Positions 12,810 through 23,878 of a stretch of DNA of 64,000 bases are shown here, piece after piece (positions within the stretch are counted from its first letter, which is position 1; each line of letters starts with the position of its first letter). The notes under the pieces were generated by a model. The model was given only the letters and a program-made list of their open reading frames with translations, was not told the DNA's origin and made no database searches. The position numbers were made by a program, and so were the translations under genes. The DNA comes from Nissolia schottii (taxonomy: Eukaryota > Streptophyta > Magnoliopsida > Fabales > Fabaceae), in the NCBI GenBank assembly GCA_003254905.1, contig QANU01098975.1, positions 403,194 to 467,193 on the forward strand, in the 5' to 3' direction.

Positions 12810-13029
12810 TGTTACATGTACATCCAATTTCATACACTCATACATACACCATTAATAATACACAAATTTTATTTTCATGAGTGCATAAATATTATAAATT
12901 TGTAAATGATACCCTCAATTATATTTAATTAAATGTACAAACATTACATTAGTTAAAACACAAATTTTATGTATATAAATACGAGGGGTATGTATGATAT
13001 ATGATTTTTTGGTGTACGTGTAGCAGAAC
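12810..13029 (-). mobile_element. MITE of the 'TGCTACAC...ACACC' family, copy 1 of the window
   Basis: About 220 bases with imperfect inverted ends: TGTTACATGTACATCC at the left and, read from the right end inward, TTCTGCTACACGTACACC. Inside are the family phrases CATGAGTGCATAAA, TTAAAACACAAA and TTTTATGTATATAAATACG. The same phrases recur at 39934-40156 and 41237-41410, and the ends recur in the long element at 56482-58167. It has no coding capacity. I infer a non-autonomous DNA transposon; the superfamily is not established because no clean target duplication can be read. Confidence 0.7.
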
Positions 13030-14537
13030 TCTATTTCAACATTCGAATGCATTGTTTTTGCTCCTGCCTATATTTCAAGGGTCAAAGGCACGCAAGGTGG
13101 AGTATACTTGTCCAATTTTATATATTTTTAAGCATATAAAAAAAAAACAAGATGAAATAAAATAAAATAAAATAGTAAAATAACACACACATTTTTGTTT
13201 TATTTATTTTTCAGGAGGTGTATGCTCTTTTGAGATTTGGAGATGAAATACTTAAGAAATTAAGTCAATTATTTATCAACTATACTAAACTTTATTGGTA
13301 CATATATATCTTTATTATATAATATAATAAAATATAAATTTATTGGTCATTCAATTATAGAAAAAAAATCAAATCAAATCTCCATTTTAATTATTTCAAA
13401 TACTACCTTCAAGATTTTAAATATTGATTGCAATTTTTTTTATCAAGCATTTATATTTATTTTTATTTTTACACTTCGTTACAAGAATATAACAAGATCG
13501 GCAAGATAATTTTTAACAGAATATATCATCACCCATTTCTAAATTTCAATGTTGTATTTAAATAATAAAATTTAAAAATGTAAATTTTTTCAAAAAATAT
13601 TTTTTTAAACTATTAGAATTAATTTAATAATAAAGTATTTAGATAATATACATGAGATCTTTAATTTAAATTTTATTAATTTTAATTTTTTAAATATAAA
13701 AAAAATATATTTTCTCCGAATATTTTAGATAAAACTTAGGAGGAAATTTATAGAAAAGAAGAAGAAGAAATCCCTACATTATTTTGTTTGAATAATGGCT
13801 ATTGGTAGGAGTGGCCGCCCTCATATAATTGACGTGGACAAATAACAGAACATGTGAGGTTCGTACGCTGAAGCCGAACATGGTACTGGTCACCCGCCCA
13901 GCACGTCACTCTCCAACGAAAGATACGATGCTTCTCTCTCTTTAATATCTATTTCAATTCAATTTGCATTTGCATTTGCAATTTTAAAAAAACAAACAAA
14001 AGGGGCTTTCGAATCGAATCAAAACACAAACAAGTTCAAAGGAGAACGGGTATCTGTTTCCACCCTATTTCCCTCTTCCATACCCGTTCTCCTCCTCCTT
14101 CTTCTTCATCCCCGTCAAAACCGAACTTGTGTGTGTGTTTGAGCGAGACCCTTTTGCCCCCCAGATTCAAAGGGTTCTTCTCCCTTTCTTCTGTAACCGA
14201 AAAGTCTTGACCTTTTGACGCAAATTGCTACTCATCGATCGGATTTGTCGTTATAACCAAAAGAGGCATTTTTTTTTAATTTCCTTTTTTGGTGAATTGG
14301 GATCTTCTCTTTGTGTCTTGCTAGCTGTTGATGAATCCAATCGTTGCTGAAAGTGATCGGCTTTCCAACATTCACAATTCACATCTGGGTATTATCACCG
14401 TCATCATCCCTAGGCCATTGCAATTATCTTTCTCAAGGCGCAGATGGGATAAGGAGTTTTCTGAGCTCCAGAGTGGATAAATCAATCAGATTGACAGATT
14501 CATAACAATTTTTTTGGTTCTATTTGGGGGCAAGGCA
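13030..14537. other. Intergenic DNA, promoter and 5' untranslated region of the CoA-carrier-type gene
   Basis: The first 800 bases are AT-rich with no gene. From about 13800 the sequence becomes richer in C and T and lacks long reading frames, as expected of a promoter and 5' leader. A leader intron is possible but I could not place one. Confidence 0.45.
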
Positions 14538-17434
14538 ATGGATTCTTCTCAATCACAAGGGTCTAAGCTTGCTGGTTTGGTGGACAATGCATCGATTCAG
14601 AGGGATCGATCTTCTTTGGATGGCGTTCCCGTTTATGTCAAGGAGCTAATTGCCGGTGGCTTTGCCGGTGCGCTTTCTAAGACTTCGGTTGCACCCCTCG
14701 AACGTGTCAAGATACTCTGGCAGGTCCACCATCTTGTTTTCTTCCCCCTTTTTTGTCACTTAGGTCTGATGTAAATTGATTTAATCATCTTTGACCTTAA
14801 ATTTGGTTTTGCTCTGGTGTTCCAAACTCTAATGTTATTAGTGGGAAAATATCTGAAAGATTTTTGTAGATGTACTGATACTAGACAATTGTAATAAGTA
14901 AATTCTTTGATGGGCTTGAACTACGTAAGTCTCTTGGATTTAGAATGTCCTAGGAGCTTAATGGAAGGGAGAGAGAATTGAAAGGTGCTAAGAGAAAATA
15001 TGTGCTGTGATGCTATATGGTTTTTATTGTGCATTTAGCATGTCTAGTCTCAGTTAGTTTCTGCACCTTGATCTGTTGTTCTTGTGGATTCTTGAGGTTC
15101 ATGATTTTGCATATTTGTGATTTACTTTGCATCAGGTGACTTTCAGAGGTTATTGCCTCCTGTTTCAAGGAGTGTTATTTATTTATTTTCTACTGAAAAC
15201 TCTGGTTTTTAAGGCATACATTTTTGTTGTCACTTGTTGTAAATGGGGGTATGTATGTTCTTCTTAAACTTTTACACTTTTTTATCCACAGACAAGGACA
15301 ACGGGATTTCAGAATCTTGGTGTGTGCCAGTCCATGAATAAGTTACTTAAGCACGAAGGTTTTCTAGGACTATATAAGTAAGATTCAAATATTAGATATC
15401 TTTTTATTTTTTATTTCTTGTTCACATTGTATGCGTTGTTAACCTATGCTCTGTTGTGATTTCAGAGGGAATGGAGCTAGCGTTGTCCGGATTGTTCCAT
15501 ATGCAGCCTTGCATTTTATGACATATGAGCGGTTTAAAAGTTGGATTTTGAATAATTATCCCATGTTAGGATCGGGTCCTTTTATTGATCTTTTAGCTGG
15601 TTCCGCAGCAGGAGGAACTTCAGTTTTATGTACATACCCCTTAGATCTTGCTCGTACCAAACTTGCTTATCAGGTAGGGGTCTCCTGTAAACATCTTTGT
15701 AGTTTGAACCATTTGAAATAAACTTAATGAAACCTGTTATGCATGCAAATATGCTATATAGTATTGCAATTTGCAAATCTTTTATTATCCATTCCATTAC
15801 TTTGTGTCATTTAATCCATATTTAACTGGATTTTACGTAATATTGTACAACTATGAAAAAGGAATATAGAGAAGAGCTTTGCTTCAGAATCACACACATA
15901 TTAGACGAATATATTATTAGTTTGTTTAACTTTTAATCTCTTTGAGGAACTATGTCATGCTTTTTTCCAATAGTTTGCTGTACATGGGATGGGATATCAA
16001 CTGATAGACTCTTTTCCCCCGTACAATATTCCATTGTTAGATCATTTTGCTTTTGATATTCATTGTAAATAACATAAATATGGAAAATGCACCAAATTGA
16101 GACTGGATTTATTAGCTGTGTGTAAGTAGGGGATAATTTTTCATTTACATATTAGATGAACCTATGTGATTGCTCTTCTTGAACTCCTTTTCTATGTGGT
16201 ATTATATCCTTTTTTAAATGCTCTATTCAGTTGGGGATATATGCGAGGGATGAATTTGTGTAATATACGATCTCATTGTTGTTCTTACAATTTTATAGGT
16301 TGCAGACACAAGACTTGGTATCAAAGATGGTGTGAAAGGAGTTCATTCTCAACCTGTGCATAATGGCATTAAAGGCGTGCTAACAAGTGTCTATAAGGAA
16401 GGGGGAGTTCGTGGACTTTACAGGGGTGCAGGTATGGATGTTCCAGGATTACTAATACAACCCTTAAGCTTGGTAATCATAATTGGTTCCTGGTGAAGAA
16501 TTATGTTGAATTCTTGTTTGAGGGGAGTTGTTTTCTTATAGCACATATTAGTAATCATCTCTTGCTTTTCACTGCCTTATCCAACTTTTTCAGTACACTT
16601 GTTGAAAACCTCGAAATTTTCTTTTCCTCAGGACCAACTATTACTGGAATTCTTCCATATGCCGGTTTGAAGTTCTACATGTATGAGAAATTGAAGCTGC
16701 ATGTTCCTGAAGAACATCAAAAGTCTATTTGGATGCGTCTTTCTTGTGGAGCCCTAGCTGGCTTGTTTGGCCAGACTTTAACATACCCTTTAGACGTTGT
16801 TAAGAGACAAATGCAGGTACTTCAGGCACAACATGGACTCCTGTGTAGCATTAGCATCCCTTTGTTGGAACCTTTTACTAATCTTGACTTCGTTTGTGAA
16901 GGTTGGTAGTCTGCAAAATGCAGCTCACGAAGATACCAGATACCGAAATACATTAGACGGACTTAGGACGATCGTTCGAAAGCAAGGGTGGAGGCAGTTG
17001 TTTGCCGGCGTAAGCATTAACTATATAAGGGTAATTCTCACCTTATCATAGCCAACCTTTTTATGAGCTGAGTTTTAGGTTGCTTTTTCATATATTTCAA
17101 GTTTTGTACTCATTTGCACGTTTAGTTTTCAAGTAAAAATACCCAAAATTGATTTTGACAATCATTAGAAGTGATAATTTGTGATAATTTCTCACTTCTA
17201 AAGCTCTAGAATCAATTCTAGGTGCTCACACCTGAAAACCAACCGGAAATCGAGCTGACTCATTGGTGTGGCATATGTGCTTTCTTCTTGGTTCTAAACT
17301 GGTTACATCATTAACATTGCTTGCTATGTTGGCAGATTGTTCCTTCAGCTGCAATTAGTTTCACCACGTACGACATGATGAAGACATGGCTTGGTATACC
17401 ACCCCAACAAAAGTCTAGATCAGTTTCCGCATGA
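14538..17434 (+). CDS. Mitochondrial carrier family protein, CoA transporter (CoAc1/CoAc2) type, 7 exons
   Basis: A six-helix inner-membrane carrier; its closest Arabidopsis relatives that I recall (At1g14560, At4g26180) import coenzyme A into mitochondria. Exons are 14538-14723, 15292-15377, 15466-15673, 16299-16431, 16632-16816, 16902-17030 and 17336-17434, all GT-AG and in phase, giving 341 residues. The threefold carrier signature is complete: PLERVK at 53-58, PLDLAR at 149-154 and PLDVVK at 257-262. Each lies at the end of an odd-numbered helix, with the usual glycine-rich AGG(F)AGA and AGSAAGG segments before it. The blocks [20 protein letters not shown] and [14 protein letters not shown] are typical of the nucleotide/CoA branch of the family. 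The chosen ATG gives an N-terminal extension of normal length; an upstream in-frame TTG is not needed. Substrate is inferred from similarity; an adenine-nucleotide carrier is the main alternative. Confidence 0.92.
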
Positions 17435-19124
17435 TAATTTGTTCATTGCTCACCCGTGACAGCAAAAATAGCCAAATAGGTTACAGTAACAGTACACCAT
17501 TTTCTGTTTGATTCATTCCACATTTACTACTGGGATGGTCCCTTATAGAGAGTATTATTGCATATGAGATATGACTTCAAAACATTATTTTTGTTTTTAG
17601 AGGAATCCCTTGTGATTAGATTAATCAATGCTCTAAAGTTCCTTTCACAGTGATACACGTCATCATTGTTTTAACCTCAAATGTAACTTGTATAGACTGG
17701 TCTGAATTTTTGATCTTGCGAAAGAAAAAGTAGTTATTTTTATCTCTCCGTGAATGTTACAGATGGATCACATGCTAATTGTTCTGCACGAAAATATAAC
17801 TCTACTGTGGTCATTGGGAAAAAAATAAAAGTCTCCTTAAAATAATGTGAGCACAATATTTAATTTGAATTTGATTGGTCTCTCGTGTTAAGCCCTTGAT
17901 AGATTAAGATCCTCATATTTAAGAGTGATTTTTACATAACTTTATGATGAAAGATTACACATGACATGAAAAATCAGTCAGAGCGGTTTCAATCCTTTAT
18001 ATAATACCCGTTGATTGTATATACTATTGTGCTTTAAGTTAAAAGCAGTAATGTAGTGTTTTTTTTCCTGCCCTTTTTGGTTGTAACAATGATGGTGTTT
18101 AATTATTCTGTTGACACAGGGCAAGTCGGCAAGACAGGTTGGCCTGCCCAGCTGGTTTTATTGGATACCCAAAAAAACAGACAATTGCTAACCAGAAATA
18201 GATAAATAAATAAATAAACAAACAAACAAAGGCAATGGAATTAAGAAATGAGCCATTGACTACCTGTCTCTAATTCTTCTTTTTTCCTCGGACTAACTCA
18301 CTACACACAATGTGTCTTTTTGTAACTTTTGTTTGACTATTGATCCTCGGAATTTTGACCACCCACCATGTGTAGCATTTTCTTGTTTTTCTTTCTGTTC
18401 TGTCTTTTAGGCCTTAAAATGTGGGCTTAACCAGTGCAGCCATTTCTTTAAAATGCCACCAATTTTTTAAAAATAGATTTCACGAACAATATTTATTAAA
18501 TAATTTCGAAATTGTTAACCTTTTACTAAATAATAAGAAATAAGAAATCTTTTACTAACATTTACCAGCATTAGGGGAAAATTCTGACTAAAGTAATATT
18601 AAAATAAATTAATGAAAAATATTGTTTTTGGGGTGGGCCTTTTAACTCTAAGACGCAAAATGTATTTATAGAAGTGAACAAATTAAGGGGAAATGCACAT
18701 ATAAGTTCTGGAAAAAGAAAATCACAAGTTCTTGAACTTTTTTCTCGGTTTTTCATTGTCTATCTTTTATGGCAATTGCAACTTGTTATCATCTTCCATT
18801 GTCATCTTATTTTTTCCACTAAAATCATTTCACACTCTCACTCACCTTCGTTGTTCATTGTCTACCCAACCCTCTCCGCTTCGTCGAAATCTCCATCATC
18901 ACACACTAACTATCACCCACCAAGAGGCTGAAAAGCTAGTCCCCAGATCTGAGGTCGGCACCATGACGAAAACTGCCACTTACTTCTCCAGCTTTTGCTC
19001 TCTTCTTCTCCTCTTTTGATTTTTTCCTTTTTGATGGATTTGGTCTTTACAATTTGGGGATTTTTTGATTTAGGGTTCATAATAATTTTAGTTTTGTTGA
19101 TTTGTTGATTTAGATTTCAGAATG
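17435..19124. other. 3' flank of the carrier gene and intergenic DNA
   Basis: The first few hundred bases are likely 3' untranslated region. An AAATAAATAAATAAACAAACAAAC simple repeat lies at about 18201-18230. Short frames at 18674-19019 lack a domain and are not called. Confidence 0.4.
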
Positions 19125-19345
19125 TTAAACATTATGGGTGAACGAGGATAGTAGCACACGAAAAACAATAAAAGAGATAATAGAAAAAAATTGATAATAA
19201 TATTATTGGTAGTTGTATGTTCTGAATGTACAATGAGGTAGTCTCTATATATAGGTTATAAGTAGAATCATAAAATAAAAACATATTCAATTCAAATTAA
19301 ATTAAATCAATCTAAAATAAGATAGAAAAATATCTTAACAATAGT
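19125..19345 (-). mobile_element. Short solo-LTR-like remnant, same family as the TRIM-like element at 52.3 kb
   Basis: The stretch matches the repeats at 52266-52514 in order and orientation: GGGTGAACGAGGAT, AGCACACGAAAAACAA, a TTCTGAATGTACAATGA phrase and a TATATATAGG motif read in antisense. Only one copy is present and no internal region is seen, so I call it a decayed solo LTR. Ends are approximate. Confidence 0.45.
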
Positions 19346-20458
19346 ATTAGGGTTGCAATTTAGAGATTTATTAATTAGGTGACATTATGAATTGTGATTT
19401 ATTTAACAATTATTTATAATTTAAATTTTAAATTGGTTCCACCATAATTTTTATTGAATTGTAAATTGCTAGTAGCCGATGATGATTAGAGATCATTAGT
19501 GGAGAAAATAAGATGACGGTGCAGCTACCATAGAGGACAAGGAAGTGGGAAAGAAAAGGCAACGTTGCAAATAAACGGAAAGATGAATGTAAAAAACAAT
19601 TTGAACTTACGTGGAGAACACGTAAAAGTTTAAAAAATTACGTGATGAATCCCCAATTAAATTAATTTAGAAGGTGTAAGATGAAGATAATCGGTTCAAA
19701 TTGACCCATCAATTTCATGCAGCCAATCAAACATGCAGTACAATATACTATACTGCTCAATTTAATGTTTAGTTTATTTGGAACTTCTTGTCTTTTTTTA
19801 TTAAACTAGAGCATTGCCATTGTCATTGGATTCCTAGGAACATTGCAATGGCATACGGTTGCGGACATGAATGCGTTTCACTGTTATCGAAAACACAGAC
19901 AGCATGGAAATTACTGGTCATCTGTTCCATTTTGAATTCCAAATCCCTGCTAATAAAGCCATAGGAGCCAAATTCTACACTTTTTCAAGTTTTACCATTA
20001 CTTTATCATTTGTTGAAGCTGTCGTCTGTAGTGGACAGTGCAGTAGTATCAATTGGAATGCTTCCGCATGAGTCATGAGACCAAAGAAGAAAGACAAAAT
20101 ATAAATTAAAAAAGAGTTTTGCTAAAGGAACTTATTAAAAAAAAAACTTGAAAGTAAAATATTTTATAAACATTTATATTTTTTTATTGCATTTAAGATT
20201 TGTTAATTTTATTTTTTAATAAAATCACAGCACTTTAAATTTGTTAATAAATGCAATCCAAACTAAACCCATTAAAATAACAATTGCATCTTAAAATATT
20301 CGAAATGCAGTGACCTTGATTTCTATTAAGGCAAAATTCAAACATCGATTACTTAGGAACACGAGAACCTAGCTCAAGTGTCTGATGCCAAACCGCTTTA
20401 AATTTAAAACAAATTAAGCTGTTCCCAATCAAAGAGAAGGTGGTTTTTTTTTTTTTTT
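19346..20458. other. AT-rich intergenic DNA left of the assembly gap
   Basis: No gene found. The sequence ends in a T run that leads directly into the run of Ns. Confidence 0.4.
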
Positions 20459-20491
20459 NNNNNNNNNNNNNNNNNNNNNNNNNNNNNNNNN
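20459..20491. other. Assembly gap (33 Ns) inside a poly-T tract
   Basis: Thirty-three unknown bases are flanked on both sides by long T runs. The gap probably reflects failure to read a homopolymer; true length is unknown. Confidence 0.98.
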
Positions 20492-21466
20492 TTTTTTTTT
20501 TTTTTTTTTTGTATTTTGTCACTTGAATGAAAGGGTATGGGGAATCTGGAATACAGCTTTGGTAGCAGAGCAGCATATCTTAACCGCACTGACTGACTCT
20601 GTGTTTGTGAGAGATACAGTTCCCCTTTTTCAGGTACTACACTCCAAAGGCTTCGTGCCTTTTTATGCCCCCTTTCCCCATTTCTACCTCAAAGCTACTG
20701 GGGCCTACATCCTCTGTATGCTAAGAGTAAACTTACTCCCTCCTACCCTTATTGTTAATAAATAAATAGATTAAAAGAGTGTGACTGATAAATAATGACA
20801 AACCTTTATTTGGATAATCTAAAATGTGTAAATATCTTTCTCATTTTATTGACAAGTGTTTTACAACAAGTATTTTTATGGCACCGGTTAAGGAATAAAA
20901 AAAAATATATTCTATTAAAAAGATAAAATTATTAATTCTTCAATGCATTGAATATAATAAAAAATCTTTAAACTTTTTATTTTAAACTCCTTGATGAGTG
21001 CACTTAAAAGACTTATTTAATTTTTTTCAACAAAACATTATTTTGTTCATGAAGTTAATCCATTTCACCAATTTTGTAAAAGCCCAATCGCTGAGCATGA
21101 ACGTGAAGTGGCAGTGTTCCAATGCAAAGGAATCATCATCATCCTATAGAGAGCGGGACCAACAGCAACAACCAACAAGAACCACCTCAACACACTCTCC
21201 CCCCCTTTGTCCGTTGCACGTTTTGAATTTCAAATATCGGAACGCCACTAGCTAGGAGGCAACCAACCACACGTACCACACGACACAAGTCACCACCACC
21301 ACATCACTTCACTCACTCTCTCACTCTCTCTCCAACATTATAGGCCTTCTCTTCAGCAAGAATCCAAGTAACTCCAATCAGTGCTATCAATGTTTTAACG
21401 CAAAACATAAAGGCTGCCTCACTCACTAGACATTAGACACAAGCTTGACTCAAGAAAGTTCCAGTG
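20492..21466. other. Promoter and 5' leader of the IQ67-domain gene
   Basis: No separate gene is visible. The last 170 bases contain a CT-rich stretch (CACTCTCTCACTCTCTCTCC at about 21313-21332), typical of a plant 5' leader just upstream of the start codon. Confidence 0.45.
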
Positions 21467-23267
21467 ATGGGTGCTTCAGGAAAATGGGTAAAGGCATTAA
21501 TAGGCCTCAAGAAGCAGCCAGACAAAGATGAACATGTAAGTTACTTGTAATAATCACACAAGAAAACCTGCATTTTTATGTATGTATGTATGTAGTTTCA
21601 TTTTCTTTCATGCGTGCAGCAGGGGAAGGAGGGTGGAAATAAGAGCAAGAAGTGGAGGCTATGGAGGAGTTCTTCAGGGGATATGGCCTCTTCCAGGAAG
21701 GGATTCAGAGGGAACAACCACAAAGCATCAGCAGCAATGTCCGAAGGGTGTGATTCCCCACCAGCTGCAGCTGCAGCTGCAGATGCTGCTTATACAGCTG
21801 CAGTGGCCACTGTGGTTCGAGCTCCCCCTAAGGATTTCAGGCTCGTCAGGCAAGAATGGGCTGCCATCAGAATCCAAACCGCTTTCCGCGGCTTCTTGGT
21901 ACCAACAACATTCACTCTCCATGACTATGACTAGTTGGACGCATGATGAGTAGATGTTGCAAGTAACTGCATTGTTTCCACCACTCTTATAAGAAAGACT
22001 TGTCCTCGAAAAGTTTAAAACATTAAAGTGTCATTTTTGTAAGCACAATGTTTAGAATACTTGAGCAAAGCATTATTGTTGTGGGTGGCAGGCAAGAAGG
22101 GCATTGAGGGCACTGAAGGGAGTGGTGAGGCTTCAAGCACTAGTCCGGGGTAGACAGGTGAGGAAGCAGGCTGCGGTGACACTGAGGTGCATGCAGGCGC
22201 TGGTTCGGGTTCAAGCACGAGTGAGAGCTCGGCGCGTGCGAATGTCCATTGAGGGACAAGCAGTGCAGAACATGCTTAACGAGAGGCGCACCAAGGCTGA
22301 TCTTCTCAAGCAAGCAGAGGTAATCTATTCTTGGCCCACGTGCCAACACCTTGTCTCTAATATTCAAGCCTTACTTTCCTAATCTGCAGGAAGGGTGGTG
22401 TGATAGCAGAGGAACATTGGAAGATGTTAAAACAAAGATACAAATGAGGCAAGAAGGAGCTTTCAAGAGGGAGAGAGCACTTGCATACTCTCTTGCTCAG
22501 AAGGTAACAGTGAAGAAACTTTACTTCCCCCCCCCCCTTCTCTTTTCTGCTTAAGAAAGATTTCTAAAATTGTTAAAACATTTTTGCAGCAATGGAGATC
22601 AACCCCAAGCTCTAATTCAAGAACAACTCCCTGCCTCAAGAACAACGATATTGACAAAGCAAACTGGGGTTGGAGCTGGTTGGAACGCTGGATGGCGGCC
22701 AAGCCCTGGGAGAGTAGATTGATGGAACAATCTCAGGCTGCTCAAGGCTCAGATAAAACTCCACCTCCAAAGAAATTTGTGGACTCCACTGCAACCTCAA
22801 ATTCAAAACCATCAGAACCATCATGCATGGTCAAAGTCAAGAAGAACAATGTCACAACAAGGATTTGTGCCAGGCCTCCTCCACAAATTGTGCAAGCATC
22901 GAGTCCAAGTTCAGAATTTCGGTATGATGAGAGTTCTGCATCATCTTCCATGTGCACATCCACAACACCAGTATCAGGGAACACTTGTGATAGGGCTGAG
23001 GACAGTGGCAACAACAGCACCGCTACTAGGCCTAGTTACATGAACCCGACTCAGTCAACCAAGGCGAAGCTGAAAACCGGCAATCAAGTAGCGTATAACA
23101 GATCTCAGAGGCAGCAATCCATGGATGAGTTTCAGTTCCTCAAAAGGGGAATGGTTTTCTCAAACGGGGATTCGAAGAGCACTGCTGGTTCTGACCCTTC
23201 AATCAACTTTTCTCGGCCACTTCTTCAACCAACTCACTTGGAAAAGAGCTCAGTGAAACCACGGTGA
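21467..23267 (+). CDS. IQD6: IQ67-domain calmodulin-binding protein, IQD6-like (5 exons)
   Basis: IQD proteins are scaffolds that bind calmodulin and associate with microtubules, the nucleus or the membrane. Exons are 21467-21535, 21620-21898, 22092-22319, 22390-22503 and 22590-23267, giving 455 residues. The N-terminus [16 protein letters not shown] is the usual IQD start. The IQ67 region spans roughly residues 100-170 and shows successive IQ-type motifs: [31 protein letters not shown] and [15 protein letters not shown]. The intron after RGFL splits the IQ67 domain at the place conserved in the family. The C-terminal exon includes [12 protein letters not shown] and a serine-rich, probably disordered tail. 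Exon 2 begins at a CAG-CAG double acceptor, so 455- and 454-residue products are possible. The IQD6 label rests partly on my memory that At2g26180 is IQD6 and lies next to MAX1 and HSFA2, as here. Confidence 0.93.
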
Positions 23268-23878
23268 GAGAGGGGAAAGTATCTGACCTTGATGGAAGCT
23301 CAAAATCCCTTTGTATTTATTTATTTATTTATTTTTCTTCCAAGAAGTTCAACATCTTGTTGTTCCCTGCACTTTAAATTGAGTAAGCTAACTAGAAGTA
23401 GCTTTTGAAGTAGCTTTTGTGCTTTCCCTATGGTTGATGCTACTTGAGGATTCTCCATTAGTATAATTGTTCCTTTGTGTTGGTATTGATATCAGTCATC
23501 AATTTAAGCAAGAGGGTCAACACATTTTTGTCATCCGATTTTGTTAGCCTTCTGCCTTAAGGATATAATCTTGTATGAAGAGTTCCAACAGATGTTTAAA
23601 AGTGATTTAAGCTAGAAATTGGTGGAAATTGGATATAGTTTCTCTTTGATAAACTTTTAGTCCAAGAGTTAGGCACTGATTATGCAGAAAAAGTAATGAA
23701 GGGAAGATATTTATAACTTGTTTCACAGATAATATTATCAATGTTTTTTTACAATAGTTGCTCCCTTCACTTTTATTATTGCATTATAGGTTCATCTTGA
23801 ATTCTCTCTTCTATCTCTGCCTCTCCTTCCCATCCAAACACAAGATATCGGTGGTGCACTTGGCATTAGCAGCTACTC
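23268..23878. other. Convergent 3' region between the IQD gene and P450 copy 1
   Basis: The IQD gene and P450 copy 1 are transcribed toward each other here. From about 23685 the sequence (AGTAATGAAGGGAAGATATTTATAACTTG, in pieces) matches 36808-36840 downstream of P450 copy 2 in the same orientation. This marks the outermost point at which I can still see the tandem duplication. Confidence 0.6.
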
